64,000 nt of DNA from Galeruca laticollis (Eukaryota; Arthropoda; Insecta; Coleoptera; Chrysomelidae), in assembly GCA_963921935.1 (NCBI GenBank), contig OY998180.1, positions 87,975,139 through 88,039,138 of the forward strand, written 5' to 3'. The notes under the pieces are model-generated. The model saw only the letters and a program-made list of their open reading frames with translations. It did not search any database and was not told where the DNA came from. How positions within the stretch are numbered: position 1 is the stretch's first letter; every line of letters starts with the position of its first letter. A program made the translations under genes and the position numbers. Below, piece after piece: positions 10,723 to 20,759 of the stretch.

Positions 10723-11265
10723 TCTAATGTCATTAATGTAGCGAATGAATAAGATTTGAGGTTAGAGTGTTGTAAGGACTCTAACGTCATGAATGTAACG
10801 AATGAATAAGATTTGAGGTTAGAGTGTTGTAAGGACTCTAACGTCATGAATGTAACGAATGAATAAGATTTGAGGTTAGAGTGTTGTAAGGACTCTAACG
10901 TCATGAGTGAATGAATGAATAAGATTTGAGGTTAGAGTGTTGTAAGGACTCTAACGTCATGAATGTAACGAATGAATAAGATTTGAGGTTAGAGTGTTGT
11001 AAGGACCCTAACGTCATGAATGTAACGAGTGAATAAGATTTGAGGTTAGTGTTGTAAGGACTCTAACGTCATGAATATAACGAATGAATAAGAATTGAGG
11101 TTAGAGTGTTGTAAGGACTCTAACGTCATGAATGTAACGAATGAATAAGATTTGAGGTTAGAGTGTTGTAAGGACTCTAACATTATGAATGTAAAGAATG
11201 AATAAGATTTGAGGTTAGAGTGTTGTAAGGACTCTAACATCATGAATGTAAAGAATGTAAGCAAT
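10723..11265. repeat. 57-bp minisatellite, about nine copies
   Basis: The unit contains CTAACGTCATGAATGTAACG, then AATGAATAAGATTTGAGGTT and AGAGTGTTGTAAGGA. GAGGTTAG recurs near 10757, 10814, 10871, 10927, 10984, 11040, 11096, 11153 and 11210. A 57-bp period is 19 codons, so frames stay open across copies and give repetitive ORFs on the minus strand. I regard these as by-products. Confidence 0.92.
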
Positions 11266-12465
11266 AGACTCTAGAAATGGACTAGAGTTGTAAACGATAA
11301 GAGTGTAAGCAATATAAAAGGAAGGAGAGAGCGTAAGTGAGTGAGTACATGATTATGTTGTAGAAGAGTAAGGGTTGGGTTAAGTTTCATGAGAAAGAAA
11401 TATGAAGTAATGAGAGAAATAGGAAAGGGCCAAGCGGCAGTTTTTTTCGGGCCTACTGAATCTATGTACCAGCGCAATTCGCCACCGGCAGAGGCTTACC
11501 CGGTCCGATTGGGGCCTAGCGACTTACGTCACGCCAAGCGTCGACTCTAGGTTAAAACAATTGTGGTACCAGTTTGTTTAAGGAGTAACGGTCCAGGAAC
11601 CTCGGGCATATATAAACAAAAAGGGGGGCCAAGTTGTGAAGGGGTGTGAAATTCCATGAGAGAGCATGGAAAGCTCATGTGGGTGTTTTTTCCAGGTTGT
11701 AATTGTATCAGAATGAATGGTGCTGGGTAAGAAAGGGAACGTTTTTCTTCGGAGAACGTTAAAACTCCAATGTAGCTTGCGCTACTCCCTTTCTACGCGG
11801 AGGAGTGAAGTGTATAGTGAGGATGATTGTAAGAGAGTAATGTTTGAAAGGTTAATGTGTGAATGATTAATGATGTGACATGATCGTATAAGTACAAGTA
11901 ATGTGACCACCAATATAAGAGTAATTGTGAGAGAGTGTGCTCATGAGACTAGAGCAAGTACGAGTGCGTGCAACAACAAGTGAGTGCGAGTAAGTACGAA
12001 TGAATGTAAATGCAAATGTAAATACGAATAAATGTGAAAATATTACGAATGTGAGCTTTGAGTGCCAATATGAGTATGAGTATAAGTATGATTAAGGTGC
12101 AATTGTATGCTAGTGCAAGTAATAATGTAAGTGTGAGTTAGCATAAAAGTAAATGTAAGGTAGTGACCACGAGTGTATAAGTATGATGAGAGAGTTTTTT
12201 CTAACTCTTTTGAGATTGTTTTTGTATATGTGTTTATGATTATAGATGTTTGTGTTAAGGGGACCCGACTTGCGGGTAAGAATGAGTTTTTAAAATGTTT
12301 TAATTAATGTAAAGGAGTTATTTCTGTTCTCGTCAAGAAAAGAAGGGTAAGATATGTATACAATGTTTTTGTCAAGTCGTCTTAAATTCAAAGTGTCGTC
12401 AATGTGATTGTTTAAGTAACATATGAGTAAGGGGGGATGCCGTTTTCTTTTAAACGTCACCCAAG
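11266..12465. other. Non-coding interior of the BEL element
   Basis: No coding frame is recognised. The left part is mixed sequence including a G/C-richer patch (about 11440-11640). From about 11820 to 12190 the sequence is rich in degenerate GAGT/AAGT/GAATG words, as expected of a decayed simple repeat. This is where BEL pol would be expected. Confidence 0.6.
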
Positions 12466-12472
12466 TGTTTAT

Positions 12473-12795
12473 ATTATCCAAGTATCATCTTCTTCAACCA
12501 TGGATCTTCTTCAACCATGCATCTTCTTTTTCAACCAAGTATCTTCATCTTTTTCAACCAAGTATCTTCATCTTTTCAACCAAGTATCATCTTCTTTTCA
12601 AACAAGTATCATCATCTTCAACCCAGTATCTTCATCTTTTCAACCATGTTTCTTCATGTTCAACCAAGTATCATCTTCTTTTCAACCAAGTATCTTCTTC
12701 TTCAAACAAGTATCTTCTTCTTCAGCCAAGTATCTTCATCTTCAACCAAGTATCTTCATTTTCAACCAAGTATCATCTTCTTTTCAATACCTTTA
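12473..12795. repeat. 20-26-bp tandem repeat (CAACCAAGTATCATCTTC type)
   Basis: About 14 variant units read TTCAACCAAGTATCTTCATC or close relatives. Three overlapping plus-strand frames stay open as Ser/Phe/Gln/Val-rich low-complexity peptides. This reflects the repeat composition, and no product is proposed. Confidence 0.9.
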
Positions 12796-13203
12796 TCCAG
12801 GTATTCACATAAGAGTAATGTTCATGTCAAAGTGTCTAAGCTTTTTTAATCGTCCAGGGTTTTAAATGTTGAAGTATTTGTTTCTCAATGTTTAAGTATA
12901 AGTTTAAGTTTTTCACAAAGTTTATTGTTTTTCTTAAGTGTCAAGTATATAAGTATCACTGTCCTCTTCCAGAGGACTAGATGATTGTTTTCTTGACGAG
13001 AAAGAGTTTAAGTAATGCATGAGTGCTATCCTGCACTGAAAGAGCGTTGAGTATGAAAGTGAATCGTTTATTCGAGTGTAAGTGTTGGTTTGAAATTTAT
13101 TTATTTATGAGTTAAGAGTGTTTTGTGAATTAAGAATGTTTTTGAGGGTAAGTTGTTATTTGAAAGTGGTGTGGTCACACCAAAAGAATGAGTATGAGAG
13201 GGG
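12796..13203. other. Non-coding stretch between the tandem array and gag
   Basis: T/A-rich sequence with AAGTGT/AAGTAT words. Nothing coding, no terminator and no further repeat array is seen. Confidence 0.5.
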
Positions 13204-13899
13204 TTATCCGTAAGGTATTGTGAATGAGTCTTGTCCAGAACAGTACGTTTCTTGACGATAATATTCTGGAGATTGTTGCAGTGGTGGTGAGTGGTTAGGG
13301 TTTATGTTCAAAGATCTCAATGATGTGTTTTGTTTGTGGGTGTGAGGGAAGTGAAGTAAAGTGTGGTGCTTGTTTCTGCAAATGGCACAAACACCGGTAG
13401 ACGAGCAATGAGCGAATGTGTGTCTGAAACCCAGATATGCTGTGCACATTTTGTTATTTATTATATATTTTTTTCGGTCAAGTGTAGAGAGTGTTCTGAA
13501 GTGTGGGCAAGAATAAATTTTATGACCTGCTTTGTTACAGAATGAGCATGTTGAAATGTTGATGGGGTTAGAGCTACGAGTTGTACCACAACATAGCTGA
13601 GTAAAGGTGTCCCTTTCAAGTGAGTAGGGTAACGAGTGATTAGCGAGTGAATGTTGAGTTGAAGGTTGTGTTGCGAGAGAGTGTAGGTTGCATGGTTCAT
13701 TTAATATGGAATGAAAGGAATAGGCCATGGTGACGGTCGGAGTATCATTTCTCTCGACAGGTCTTGTGTCAAGGTTTTGTCTAGGGGGATAATTGTCTAA
13801 ATGGAGTAGCGTGTGATGTCTTTTTTGACATATGGAACATGATTTAACGGATTTACAGTTAGTAACTGTGTGTGTGTGGAACCTAGGCACCTGGAGCAC
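13204..13899 (-). pseudogene. gag: BEL/Pao Gag C-terminal part: duplicated zinc-finger module
   Basis: This open stretch of ~231 codons continues gag after a frameshift near 13905. It carries CSICQKRHHTLLH near its start. It then has a second full module: CSFCNKAGHKIYSC, a basic segment, a degenerate CTAYLGFRHTFAHC, and CAICRNKHHTLLH near residues 168-180. HHTLLH-type Cys/His clusters are characteristic of BEL/Pao Gag. The preceding ORF ends with the same first finger (CSFCKEAGHKIYGC), so the module is present twice, the first copy shortened. The CTAYL finger has lost its second Cys. No protease follows, and the ORF ends in unrelated tail sequence. Confidence 0.75.
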
Positions 13900-13909
13900 A
13901 TTTTATTGT

Positions 13910-14992
13910 CTATAATGTATTTACTTCAGGAATAGAAAGCCGTCCGAATTGGGAACATCCATAAATTTTATGGCCTGCTTCCTTGCAAAATGAGCATGTT
14001 GGAGGTGGGTTTTGTTCGGGAAGCGAATGTTGATTTGAAAGTAAAGTTACTCTATTGGGTGGTGTGGTCACATTAGAAGACTGGTTACGATGATGGGATG
14101 TATCGGGTTTGGAATCTTGGGTTAACAAGTTTTCCAAGACCGTACATTTTCTTTCCAAGAAATCAAAAAAGGTATCACTAGCAATTAAATTTTGATCAGT
14201 TTCTTTTTCCTCAAGAGATCTTTTTGTATTATAATCCAATTTTGTTTTTAATGTGTGAACGATTAGTGCATCAAATAACTCTTCCTTATTGATATTTAGA
14301 TTTAACAATGACTTTACTATAGATCTAGCTTCGGACGTGAATGTTCTTAATTGTTGGGCAGTACATTTTGAAATGTTATTACAGGCTGTCAAACGGTTAA
14401 AATGGGCAGTAACAATCTGCCGTGTATTATTATATTTAGAATTCAGTAACTCCAACGCTACATCAAAATTGGTTTCATTTACCGGTATTTGAGAAATTAA
14501 ATTGAGCGGGTCACCTTTCAAGTATGATTTCAAATAGTAGAATTTTTCAGTCTTGGATGTAAGCCGGGTATTATTCACTATTAGTGCGTTAAAAAGGTCT
14601 ATAAAGGCAGTGTATTTAGTGCTATCTCCTGAGAAAATCGGTATTTCTATGGAAGGTAATCTAATATGAGTTTCACTCTGAGACTGTACAGGTAATTGGT
14701 TAGGTTGATTGAATTTAGGGTTTAATTTTTCGAAAGCATTTTGTAGCTTGCAGTGTAATGAGTAATATTTTTCATCAATCTGACTTCTATCATCGAATTC
14801 TACTTCAGTATCTACGGCTATGGTTTCAATTTGGTCTTGAATCTCAGAGTATTTAGAGTAATATTTTTCTAAGTTGACTATTCGGGATTTGAAAGCATAC
14901 TTGTCCGACTCGTCCAGATTGTTATGGAACCAGTTGTAAATGCGAGTAATTGCTGCTTTGCAACTAGCTCGTTGCGTCTTTAATGAATCCAT
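13910..14992 (-). CDS. gag: BEL/Pao Gag, N-terminal and capsid part
   Basis: This 360-residue ORF starts MDSLKTQRASCK. A helical N-terminal part (1-115) leads to the conserved BEL/Pao Gag core, recognised by LPSIEIPIFSGDSTKYTAF near residue 115, FYYLKSYLKGDPLNLI near 155 and LLNSKYNN near 185 (the DUF1759-like region). The first Cys/His finger (CSFCKEAGHKIYGC) lies near residue 335. The frame then runs into a stop near 13910, and gag continues in another frame at 13899, so a frameshift has broken the gene. The gene lies 1.14 kb downstream of the primer site in element orientation. In a complete relative it would encode particle-forming protein followed by protease-RT-RNase H-integrase, and none of those is present here. 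Confidence 0.85.
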   Translation of the reverse strand: MDSLKTQRASCKAAITRIYNWFHNNLDESDKYAFKSRIVNLEKYYSKYSEIQDQIETIAVDTEVEFDDRSQIDEKYYSLHCKLQNAFEKLNPKFNQPNQLPVQSQSETHIRLPSIEIPIFSGDSTKYTAFIDLFNALIVNNTRLTSKTEKFYYLKSYLKGDPLNLISQIPVNETNFDVALELLNSKYNNTRQIVTAHFNRLTACNNISKCTAQQLRTFTSEARSIVKSLLNLNINKEELFDALIVHTLKTKLDYNTKRSLEEKETDQNLIASDTFFDFLERKCTVLENLLTQDSKPDTSHHRNQSSNVTTPPNRVTLLSNQHSLPEQNPPPTCSFCKEAGHKIYGCSQFGRLSIPEVNTL

Positions 14993-15209
14993 TTTGTTAA
15001 TGATGTATTAATTATATAGTTAACATGAAATGTAAATGAATAGCTATTTTTGAACAATGCTTATTTTGTATTAGCGTAATATATTTTGCTACCAGCCGTG
15101 CCTGTTCAGTTTTCTACGGCTCGTTGCAAGTTAAAATGACACTGTAATTGTACCTGGTTTTCTCACACAACAATACCGACTAGTGTTATTATGGTTCCAT
15201 GACAATCTT

Positions 15210-15845
15210 AATAGGTAATTATTTAAGACACTCTGTACAATGAATGTATGTTATATACAAATATGAAATTACTTTGTCAATTAGCGTTATTATAATCAAA
15301 CACATCCATGTGTAATTATTTAAATCCCAATGTCTCATGTAAATTTCAAAAGTTCAATAATCAAATACAGAGTATGAATGTATGTTTTATAAGAAATATC
15401 AACGATGTTATTGTAATTAATCAATATTCAGGTGTAATTATTTAAGTCACACTGTATAATATAAATATAAATGTTTATGTTGCATGAAAAATATATCAAA
15501 AACTTTTATTATAAATCCAAATTAATATTAAGGTGAAATTATTCAAATCACACTGTATAATATAAATGTTTATATTGCATAAAAAATATCAAAGACTTTT
15601 ATTATAAATCCAAATTATTATTAAGGTGAACTTATTTAAATCACACTGTATAATATAAATGTTTATATTGCATAAAAAATATCAAAGACTTTTATTATAA
15701 ATCCAAATTAATATTAAGGTGAAATTATTTAAACCACACTGTATAATATAAATGTTTATGTTGCATGAAAAATATATCAAAAACTTTTATTATAAATCCA
15801 AATTAATATGAGGGTGAAGCCATTTAAATCACCCTATATACTATG
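15210..15845 (-). repeat. ~95-bp tandem repeat in the BEL leader
   Basis: Four clear units, plus degenerate edge units, contain CACACTGTATAATATAAAT, ATCAAAGACTTTTATTATAA and ATCCAAATTAATATTAAGGTG. The clear units begin near 15450, 15550, 15645 and 15738. The array lies between the primer site and the gag ATG. Confidence 0.8.
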
Positions 15846-16131
15846 TTTACAAAATTCTACGTTGGTTGATAAGCAAATATACCAAATCTTTTATTATCGA
15901 TAAATACCTTATCTAATGAATGTTTTCTGCTGACTGAAATTCTCGAAGAGTTCTCGGGAACGCTGAGGGTCTATATTCTCTGGACTCCAAGGGCTGTTTC
16001 ACTGCTCTCTCCTGGTCGCTAGGACTGCTTCACTTTCTTCAGGTTCTATCCGGTCTCGACAGGACCATGTTCTAAATTGACCCTTTTACTTTGGGTTAAT
16101 TAGAGGGAATGTAGTTTCTTTGTTGTAAATA
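15846..16131 (-). other. BEL leader between the repeat array and the primer site
   Basis: Non-coding. Contains several short CTCTGG/TCTCGACAGG-type patches and no ORF of note. Confidence 0.5.
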
Positions 16132-16138
16132 CGATGCA

Positions 16139-16150
16139 CTCGAAGGACCA
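16139..16150 (-). promoter_or_regulatory. Primer-binding site, tRNA-Tyr type
   Basis: The minus strand reads TGGTCCTTCGAG, complementary to the ...CTCGAAGGACCA end of tRNA-Tyr, a primer known for Pao-like elements. It lies two nucleotides inside the LTR end, which supports the minus orientation of the element. Confidence 0.75.
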
Positions 16151-16152
16151 AA

Positions 16153-16870
16153 TGGGTATTTTTCACGTTAGGAATGATGTATATGATTGTAATGAAACAC
16201 TTATGTGACTTAGGTTTTATATTATCAGGAAGTTATAATTTATTTATTTTGCGTCGACAATTAAGACTTCACTTATTATTTTCGCGATAAAGAGAGTATT
16301 TTGCACATACTTCGGTGATTTATTAAATGATTAAAGCTTACGGACACATGGTTGCTCCCCGTATCAACACGCCGGGTGGTTTTACGACGTGAGGTACCTT
16401 GTTGTACCACGTTATACGATGAAGAGAGCGCGAATGTAGGTTATATGTCGTATTTATATGTCTGGTGACGTAGGATCCACTTGGTCGGGTCTAACCAATG
16501 GGATACGAGTATTTTAAAACGTAACGTTGGAACAACAAGTGAATTTTGCAGTTATGAAGATGTTTTTCTGGGGGTTTTCAACGGTTTCGTAGATACAGAT
16601 AACAGAGTTTGGACGAGCGTTTTTATGAAGAGATAAGATGTCGGGGACTTTGATATATTCAGTGGAATTTCAGAAAACGATATTTATCAGTTTTTCTTAG
16701 GTGTTAGTAAATTTAAATGACTTTTTTTAGTGAAGTAAAGAAATATTAACTGTTGAAAATAAGGATATATTTAGTTATATTTTTTGAGCATAATATTCGA
16801 CTTGTAGTATACAGGGGAAATTGAAATAGAATCACGGGAGAGTTTGGTAATTAAAAACCAAATTCGAACA
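16153..16870 (-). repeat. 5' LTR of the BEL/Pao element (718 bp)
   Basis: In element orientation it starts TGTTCGAATTTGG and ends TACCCA. The segment 16485-16870 is repeated at 10188-10522. It directly abuts PolB coding sequence at 16871. Confidence 0.85.
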
Positions 16871-18457
16871 TCACTGATGTAGACATGTTTTTGTTTGTTG
16901 AGCGTGGTATACGCGGTGGGCTTAGTCAAGTATGTGGAAAACGTCGTGTTCGAGCCAACAACAAGTATATGCCCACTTACAATCCGTCGAAACCAACGAA
17001 ATATTTAATGTACTTCGATATAAACAATCATTATGGATGGGCGATGAGCCAAGCGTTACCATATGGGGGATTCGAGTGGTGCGATTCAAATATTGATGTT
17101 AGCGCAATTGCTGATGATGCTTCTGAGGGATACATGCTCGAGGTTGATTTGGAGTATCCTAATCATTTACATGATTTGCATAAGGACATACCTTTCTGCC
17201 CTGAACACCTCAATCCTAAGACCATGATGCCTGCTACAAGATCAAATGAGGAGACTAAGTTGAGGGGTACCATGACTAATAAAACAAAATATGTTATACA
17301 TTACCGAGCATTGAAGCAGGCATTACAGAATGGGCTTGTATTAACAAAAATACATCGAGTATTGAAATTCAAGCAGAGTTCTTGGTTAAAGCCCTACATT
17401 GACTTAAACACCGAGTTACGTAAGGTTGCGAAGAATGAGTTTGAGAAGAACCTATTTAAACTGATGAACAATGCCGTGTTTGGTGAGTATTGCTAGTTTT
17501 ATACAAATATTTCTATACTAATCACTGTTTCTAATTGTTGCAGGTAAAACCATGGAGAACGTGCGCAAGCGCGTTGATGTTAAGCTAATTTCTCAGTGGA
17601 GTGGTCGATATGGTGCTGAATCATATATAGCTAAGCCAGAGTTTAAAAATAGTATGATTTTTAATGAAAACCTTATCGCCATCGAATTGAAGAAGTTACA
17701 AATATGGTTAAATAAGCCTATATATGTAGAGATGGTAATTTTAGATCTGGCTAAGTTTACCATTTATGATTTTCAGTATGGTTACTTGGCTTGGAGATTT
17801 GGAGAAAATTACACTGCCTGTTACACGGATACTGACTCTGTGATAGTTGAAATAAGAGAGCAGGACCCGTATGAGATTATGAAGCTAGATTGTCATAAGT
17901 ATTTCGATACTAGTGACTATCCCGATGATAACGTCTATGGAGTTCCTCGAGTTAATAAGAAGGTTCTTGGGATGATGAAGGATGAGAATAATGGTATTAT
18001 AATGACTGATTATATTGGGTTACGGTCTAAATTGTATACAACGCGCTTTCCAACCTCTGAAGATGGTCTAGCGGAAAAACGAGAACGTTTTGCGGATGAT
18101 GGTTATGACAAATAAGAAATAGACTGTCTTATTCGAAACGTTGGAGTAACTAAAAAAGCTAAAGGGGTAAAGTTGTCAGTTGTGAAGACCGTAATCACAT
18201 TTGAAGATTATGAAGAATGCCTTGATACCTTCACACAGAAAACAGTTTCCCAAAATCTAATTCGTGCCGAGAAACATCTGGTTCATTCAATTATCCAAAA
18301 TAAAGTAGCACTCAGTCCGGAGGATGATAAACGCTATATTGTTCATGGTTCCGATGAAACCTTACCCTGGGGGCACTACTCGATTGATTGTGCTATGGAT
18401 GTTGATCCAGCCTTTGAATACACATTTTCATATTTTACATGTTTTTATCTATTTTAA
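16871..18457 (+). pseudogene. polB: Protein-primed family-B DNA polymerase, Polinton type (5' truncated, one internal stop)
   Basis: This is the C-terminal half of a viral/Polinton-type PolB. It begins inside the FxERGIRGG motif region and has FDINNHYGWAM (motif A). Motif B (LFKLMNNAVFG) is split by an intron at 17483-17543, followed by KTMENVRKR. YTDTDS (motif C) lies near 17820-17840. A C-terminal TLPWGHY near 18361-18381 is characteristic of the family. The N-terminal exonuclease and palm parts are absent because the BEL element begins at 16870. They should lie beyond the window to the left. A single in-frame TAA at 18113-18115 interrupts an otherwise continuous frame. No Polinton integrase, protease or capsid gene is seen nearby. 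Origin may be a Polinton or a related virus-derived insertion. Confidence 0.82.
17483..17543 (+). other. 61-bp spliceosomal intron in polB
   Basis: GTGAGT...TTGTTGCAG interrupts the Gly codon of the conserved VFGKTMEN motif. Removing it keeps the frame between two strongly conserved segments. The first exon frame hits a stop within the intron. Confidence 0.88.
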
Positions 18458-19126
18458 TTATTCATACATTTAGACTAGAGATATAATTTATTGGGTGAGC
18501 TGCTAGACTAGTTAATTATTAATATTATTAGATATCGAAATATCCAGCTGTATATCGAATTTTTGACCATTTTATATGCAATAAAAATGTTTGTTTATTC
18601 AGATGTTCTTATTTTACCTTCACTACCTCCCTACCCACAAATAAAGCTTTCATTCTCAGGACTTACTCGACGCTTAACAAATGACTCATACAAGCTAGCT
18701 GATGTCATTAGCATGATGGATGCGTACATGATGGTCGCCTTGACACATGCGCAGACCGAATTTGTGTCAAAAATGACCACTTTGGACCTTAACGATTTCC
18801 CATGTTATTTTACATAAGGAATGGTCTAGAACCCGCTGACATCTTTATGACTACATCCTGTATATGGTCTACCTATCACAATGGTGTTTATTCTACTTCA
18901 ATCCGACCAATAATAACAGAGATATATGTTAGAGTCCCTATGGCATCTTTATGACCACATAATTATCGAACGTTAGCACAAGCTGGATGCGCACGCGGAA
19001 CAAGATTGCTAACGGCCTCCTCATGATAGACGCATGCGCAGATCGAAATTGCGTCAAAAATGACCACGTTGGACCTTGGCGATTTCCCATGTTATTTTAC
19101 ATAAGGAATGAGCCAGAACCCGCCTA
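18458..19126. other. Non-coding stretch with a duplicated ~97-bp block
   Basis: No gene is recognised. It carries two similar blocks, 18742-18838 and 19030-19126, both running from GCGCAGA(C/T)CGAA through GATTTCCCATGTTATTTTAC to AGAACCCGC. Smaller shared words (CATCTTTATGAC) lie between them. The small ORF at 18563-18817 covers one block and has no recognisable product. Confidence 0.6.
18742..19126. repeat. ~97-bp direct repeat pair
   Basis: Copies at 18742-18838 and 19030-19126 appear roughly 85-90% identical by eye, ~290 bp apart. The right copy ends within two bases of the point where the env fragment stops, so it may mark the breakpoint that truncated the errantivirus. Confidence 0.8.
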
Positions 19127-19128
19127 GC

Positions 19129-20073
19129 CTATTTACTTTCATCCAATAGTTTGAAATACAATTCATTTTTTAAAATAAATCTATTTTGAGGGATGATTAC
19201 TTTTAACTGACTCTCACTCTGAATAGGTATTGGATACAAATGATATAGTTCTAAACCAAAAGGATATGTTACAGGTACATGTAAAATATATGTAATCTTG
19301 CTATTTACTATATAATAAGAGACTTTTATTAAATTTTCAAAAATTGGAATATTGTTTATTTTAAATTTTATGGGCATTCGATCTTTACTCACATTCTTGT
19401 ATAATTCTTCCAAAAGTTTGAACAATTCGCTGGGGTTTATTATGCTTGGATGCATAATTCCCGCTTTTGCAAATGATATTGAATTTTCTATATCTTGTAA
19501 GATTGAAATAAGCATTTCGTACAAGTTTAAAATATGAAAAATTACGTCGCTTATGAAAGTATTTACCTCGAATTGAGATTGATTCCCTACATCGATCGTT
19601 GTTAATTTACGTTCTAATAATAATTGATTATGATTTATTTGTTGAATACTCTTATTAAAGTTATCTATCAGAGATATTGCTACCGAATTTTGAATTTTTA
19701 TTTTATCAGACAATTGATTTTGATTTTGTTGAAGTTGTCTAATAAGGTTGTCGTAACGTTCTCCGTCATTGGAGTCTAAATTTCCGCTAATAGTTTTGAC
19801 AATTGAACCGAGACCATTGAACAACCCTCGTTTGGTTCTATTTTCGTGAGGTAGTAATTCTGTTAATTTTAATTCAACTTTACTGTCTGCAAATTTTAAG
19901 AAACGTTTGTGATTAGTTATTTCTTCCTGACAAATTTTATTTTTTATAGCTGTGTTAAAAATATATATCTGTTTATCTTTTAATTTTTGAAATTGTGCGA
20001 CAATAGGATTTATATCATAATAATAAAATATCGAGTGATAGTATTCGGTTACTTTTGCAGTGCCAAGTTTCAC
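19129..20073 (-). pseudogene. env: Errantivirus envelope fragment, 5' and 3' truncated
   Basis: The open stretch of 314 codons resembles errantivirus and baculovirus F-type envelope proteins. It has a furin-type site (RTKR) near residue 80, followed by a Gly-rich fusion-peptide-like start and the conserved acidic ERY segment. A long helical heptad region (about 100-180) follows. It lacks the signal peptide upstream and the transmembrane anchor downstream. Intact relatives such as the plus-strand copy at 35161-36843 have ~560 residues. The frame ends at 19129 where the duplicated 97-bp block begins. It is a relic and cannot make an anchored protein as it stands. Confidence 0.85.
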
Positions 20074-20158
20074 TGGAAGTAGACCTGGATTATCGTGGAG
20101 GTTTCTAAGTGTAATTATTTCTTTGAATCAGAGTATTCCTGGAAACCTGAAATAATAA
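20074..20158 (-). other. pol-env junction of the old errantivirus
   Basis: Short non-open stretch where the end of pol and the start of env would overlap. The env signal-peptide region cannot be read in one frame here. Confidence 0.4.
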
Positions 20159-20711
20159 CTATGTGTCAAATGAATATATTCTTTTTAGTGGGCGTTTTAT
20201 ATTACTCATATGAATTTTTCCGTGTTTTGCTGATGTAACTACTTTGCGCTTGGTATTTACTGATTTAATACTAACGGGCTTATGAAATTTGTTCGCGTTT
20301 TTCTGTCTCTTTTTCTTTTTTATAAAAATCTTTTCGTTTGGTATAAACATCTCAGGACTTTCTCGGTTTTCATTTACTGTTTCTACTAGATTCTCTTATA
20401 GGTTTGATAAATCAGTATTGGTTTTCGCATACAATAATTTAGAACGTTCTTTATGTCTATTAACGTAATCATTGATTAAAAGTTTATTAATTGCGATATC
20501 AAATGGATCATTATCAGTAATATGTCCATTAATTATGTCCATAGGTTTTAATTTAGTAGCCGAATGTATTGTATTATTATATGCCAGAATAGCATTTGCC
20601 ATTTTAGTTTTTACAGGTGTGTCTGAGAATCCTTGTGAGTTTAATAGCCTTAGATGTTCTATTATCGTCGAATGAAATCTTTCTACAATTCCGTTTTATT
20701 GAGGATGATCA
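20159..20711 (-). pseudogene. pol: Integrase C-terminal part of the old errantivirus pol
   Basis: Two open stretches (20396-20602 and 20159-20350) hold the end of the integrase catalytic core (the region carrying the catalytic Glu, ERFHS), the AYNNTIHSATKLKPMDII segment and a Lys-rich tail. At least one stop lies next to the ERFHS motif (near 20696-20698). The right edge at 20711 is the junction with the CACTA-like transposon, and the matching core half resumes at 26659 in the same frame. Confidence 0.82.
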
Positions 20712-20724
20712 CCCTAATAACACA
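20712..20724 (+). repeat. Left terminal inverted repeat
   Basis: CCCTAATAACACA. A perfect inverse of 26646-26658, with flanking CA duplicated. Confidence 0.92.
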
Positions 20725-20759
20725 GAACCTTGCTGGTATATCCCACTAAGGTCCTACAT

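Larger units (their letters stand above)
10188..16870 (-). mobile_element. BEL/Pao retrotransposon with gag but no pol
   Basis: The element is oriented on the minus strand. The 5' LTR is 16153-16870, and a tRNA-Tyr-type primer site follows. The leader carries repeats, gag runs from 14992 to about 13204, and ~2.7 kb without RT, RNase H, protease or integrase leads to the remnant 3' LTR (10188-10522). The 3' LTR is cut by the Osvaldo-like insertion. The LTRs are about 97% identical over the shared part, apart from one ~51-bp indel. The right end interrupts a PolB reading frame. The missing pol and its replacement by minisatellites suggest a non-autonomous gag-only element. Confidence 0.8.

Noticed and set aside
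10671..11264. Minus-strand ORFs with a 19-residue repeat
   Set aside because: They follow from the 57-bp period of a minisatellite. No start context and no similarity.
10723..11265. CRISPR-like array
   Set aside because: The units are contiguous without unique spacers, in a eukaryotic transposon context.
12423..12865. Three overlapping plus-strand ORFs
   Set aside because: All three frames are open in a short tandem repeat, a composition effect.
16871..20073. A complete Polinton/Maverick
   Set aside because: Only PolB is visible. No retroviral-type integrase, protease, packaging ATPase or capsid gene of Polinton type, and no long terminal repeats.
19129..20073. A baculovirus F gene or exogenous virus insertion
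   Set aside because: It lies in line with errantivirus gag and pol on the same strand and matches the env of the neighbouring errantivirus, so it is an element gene.
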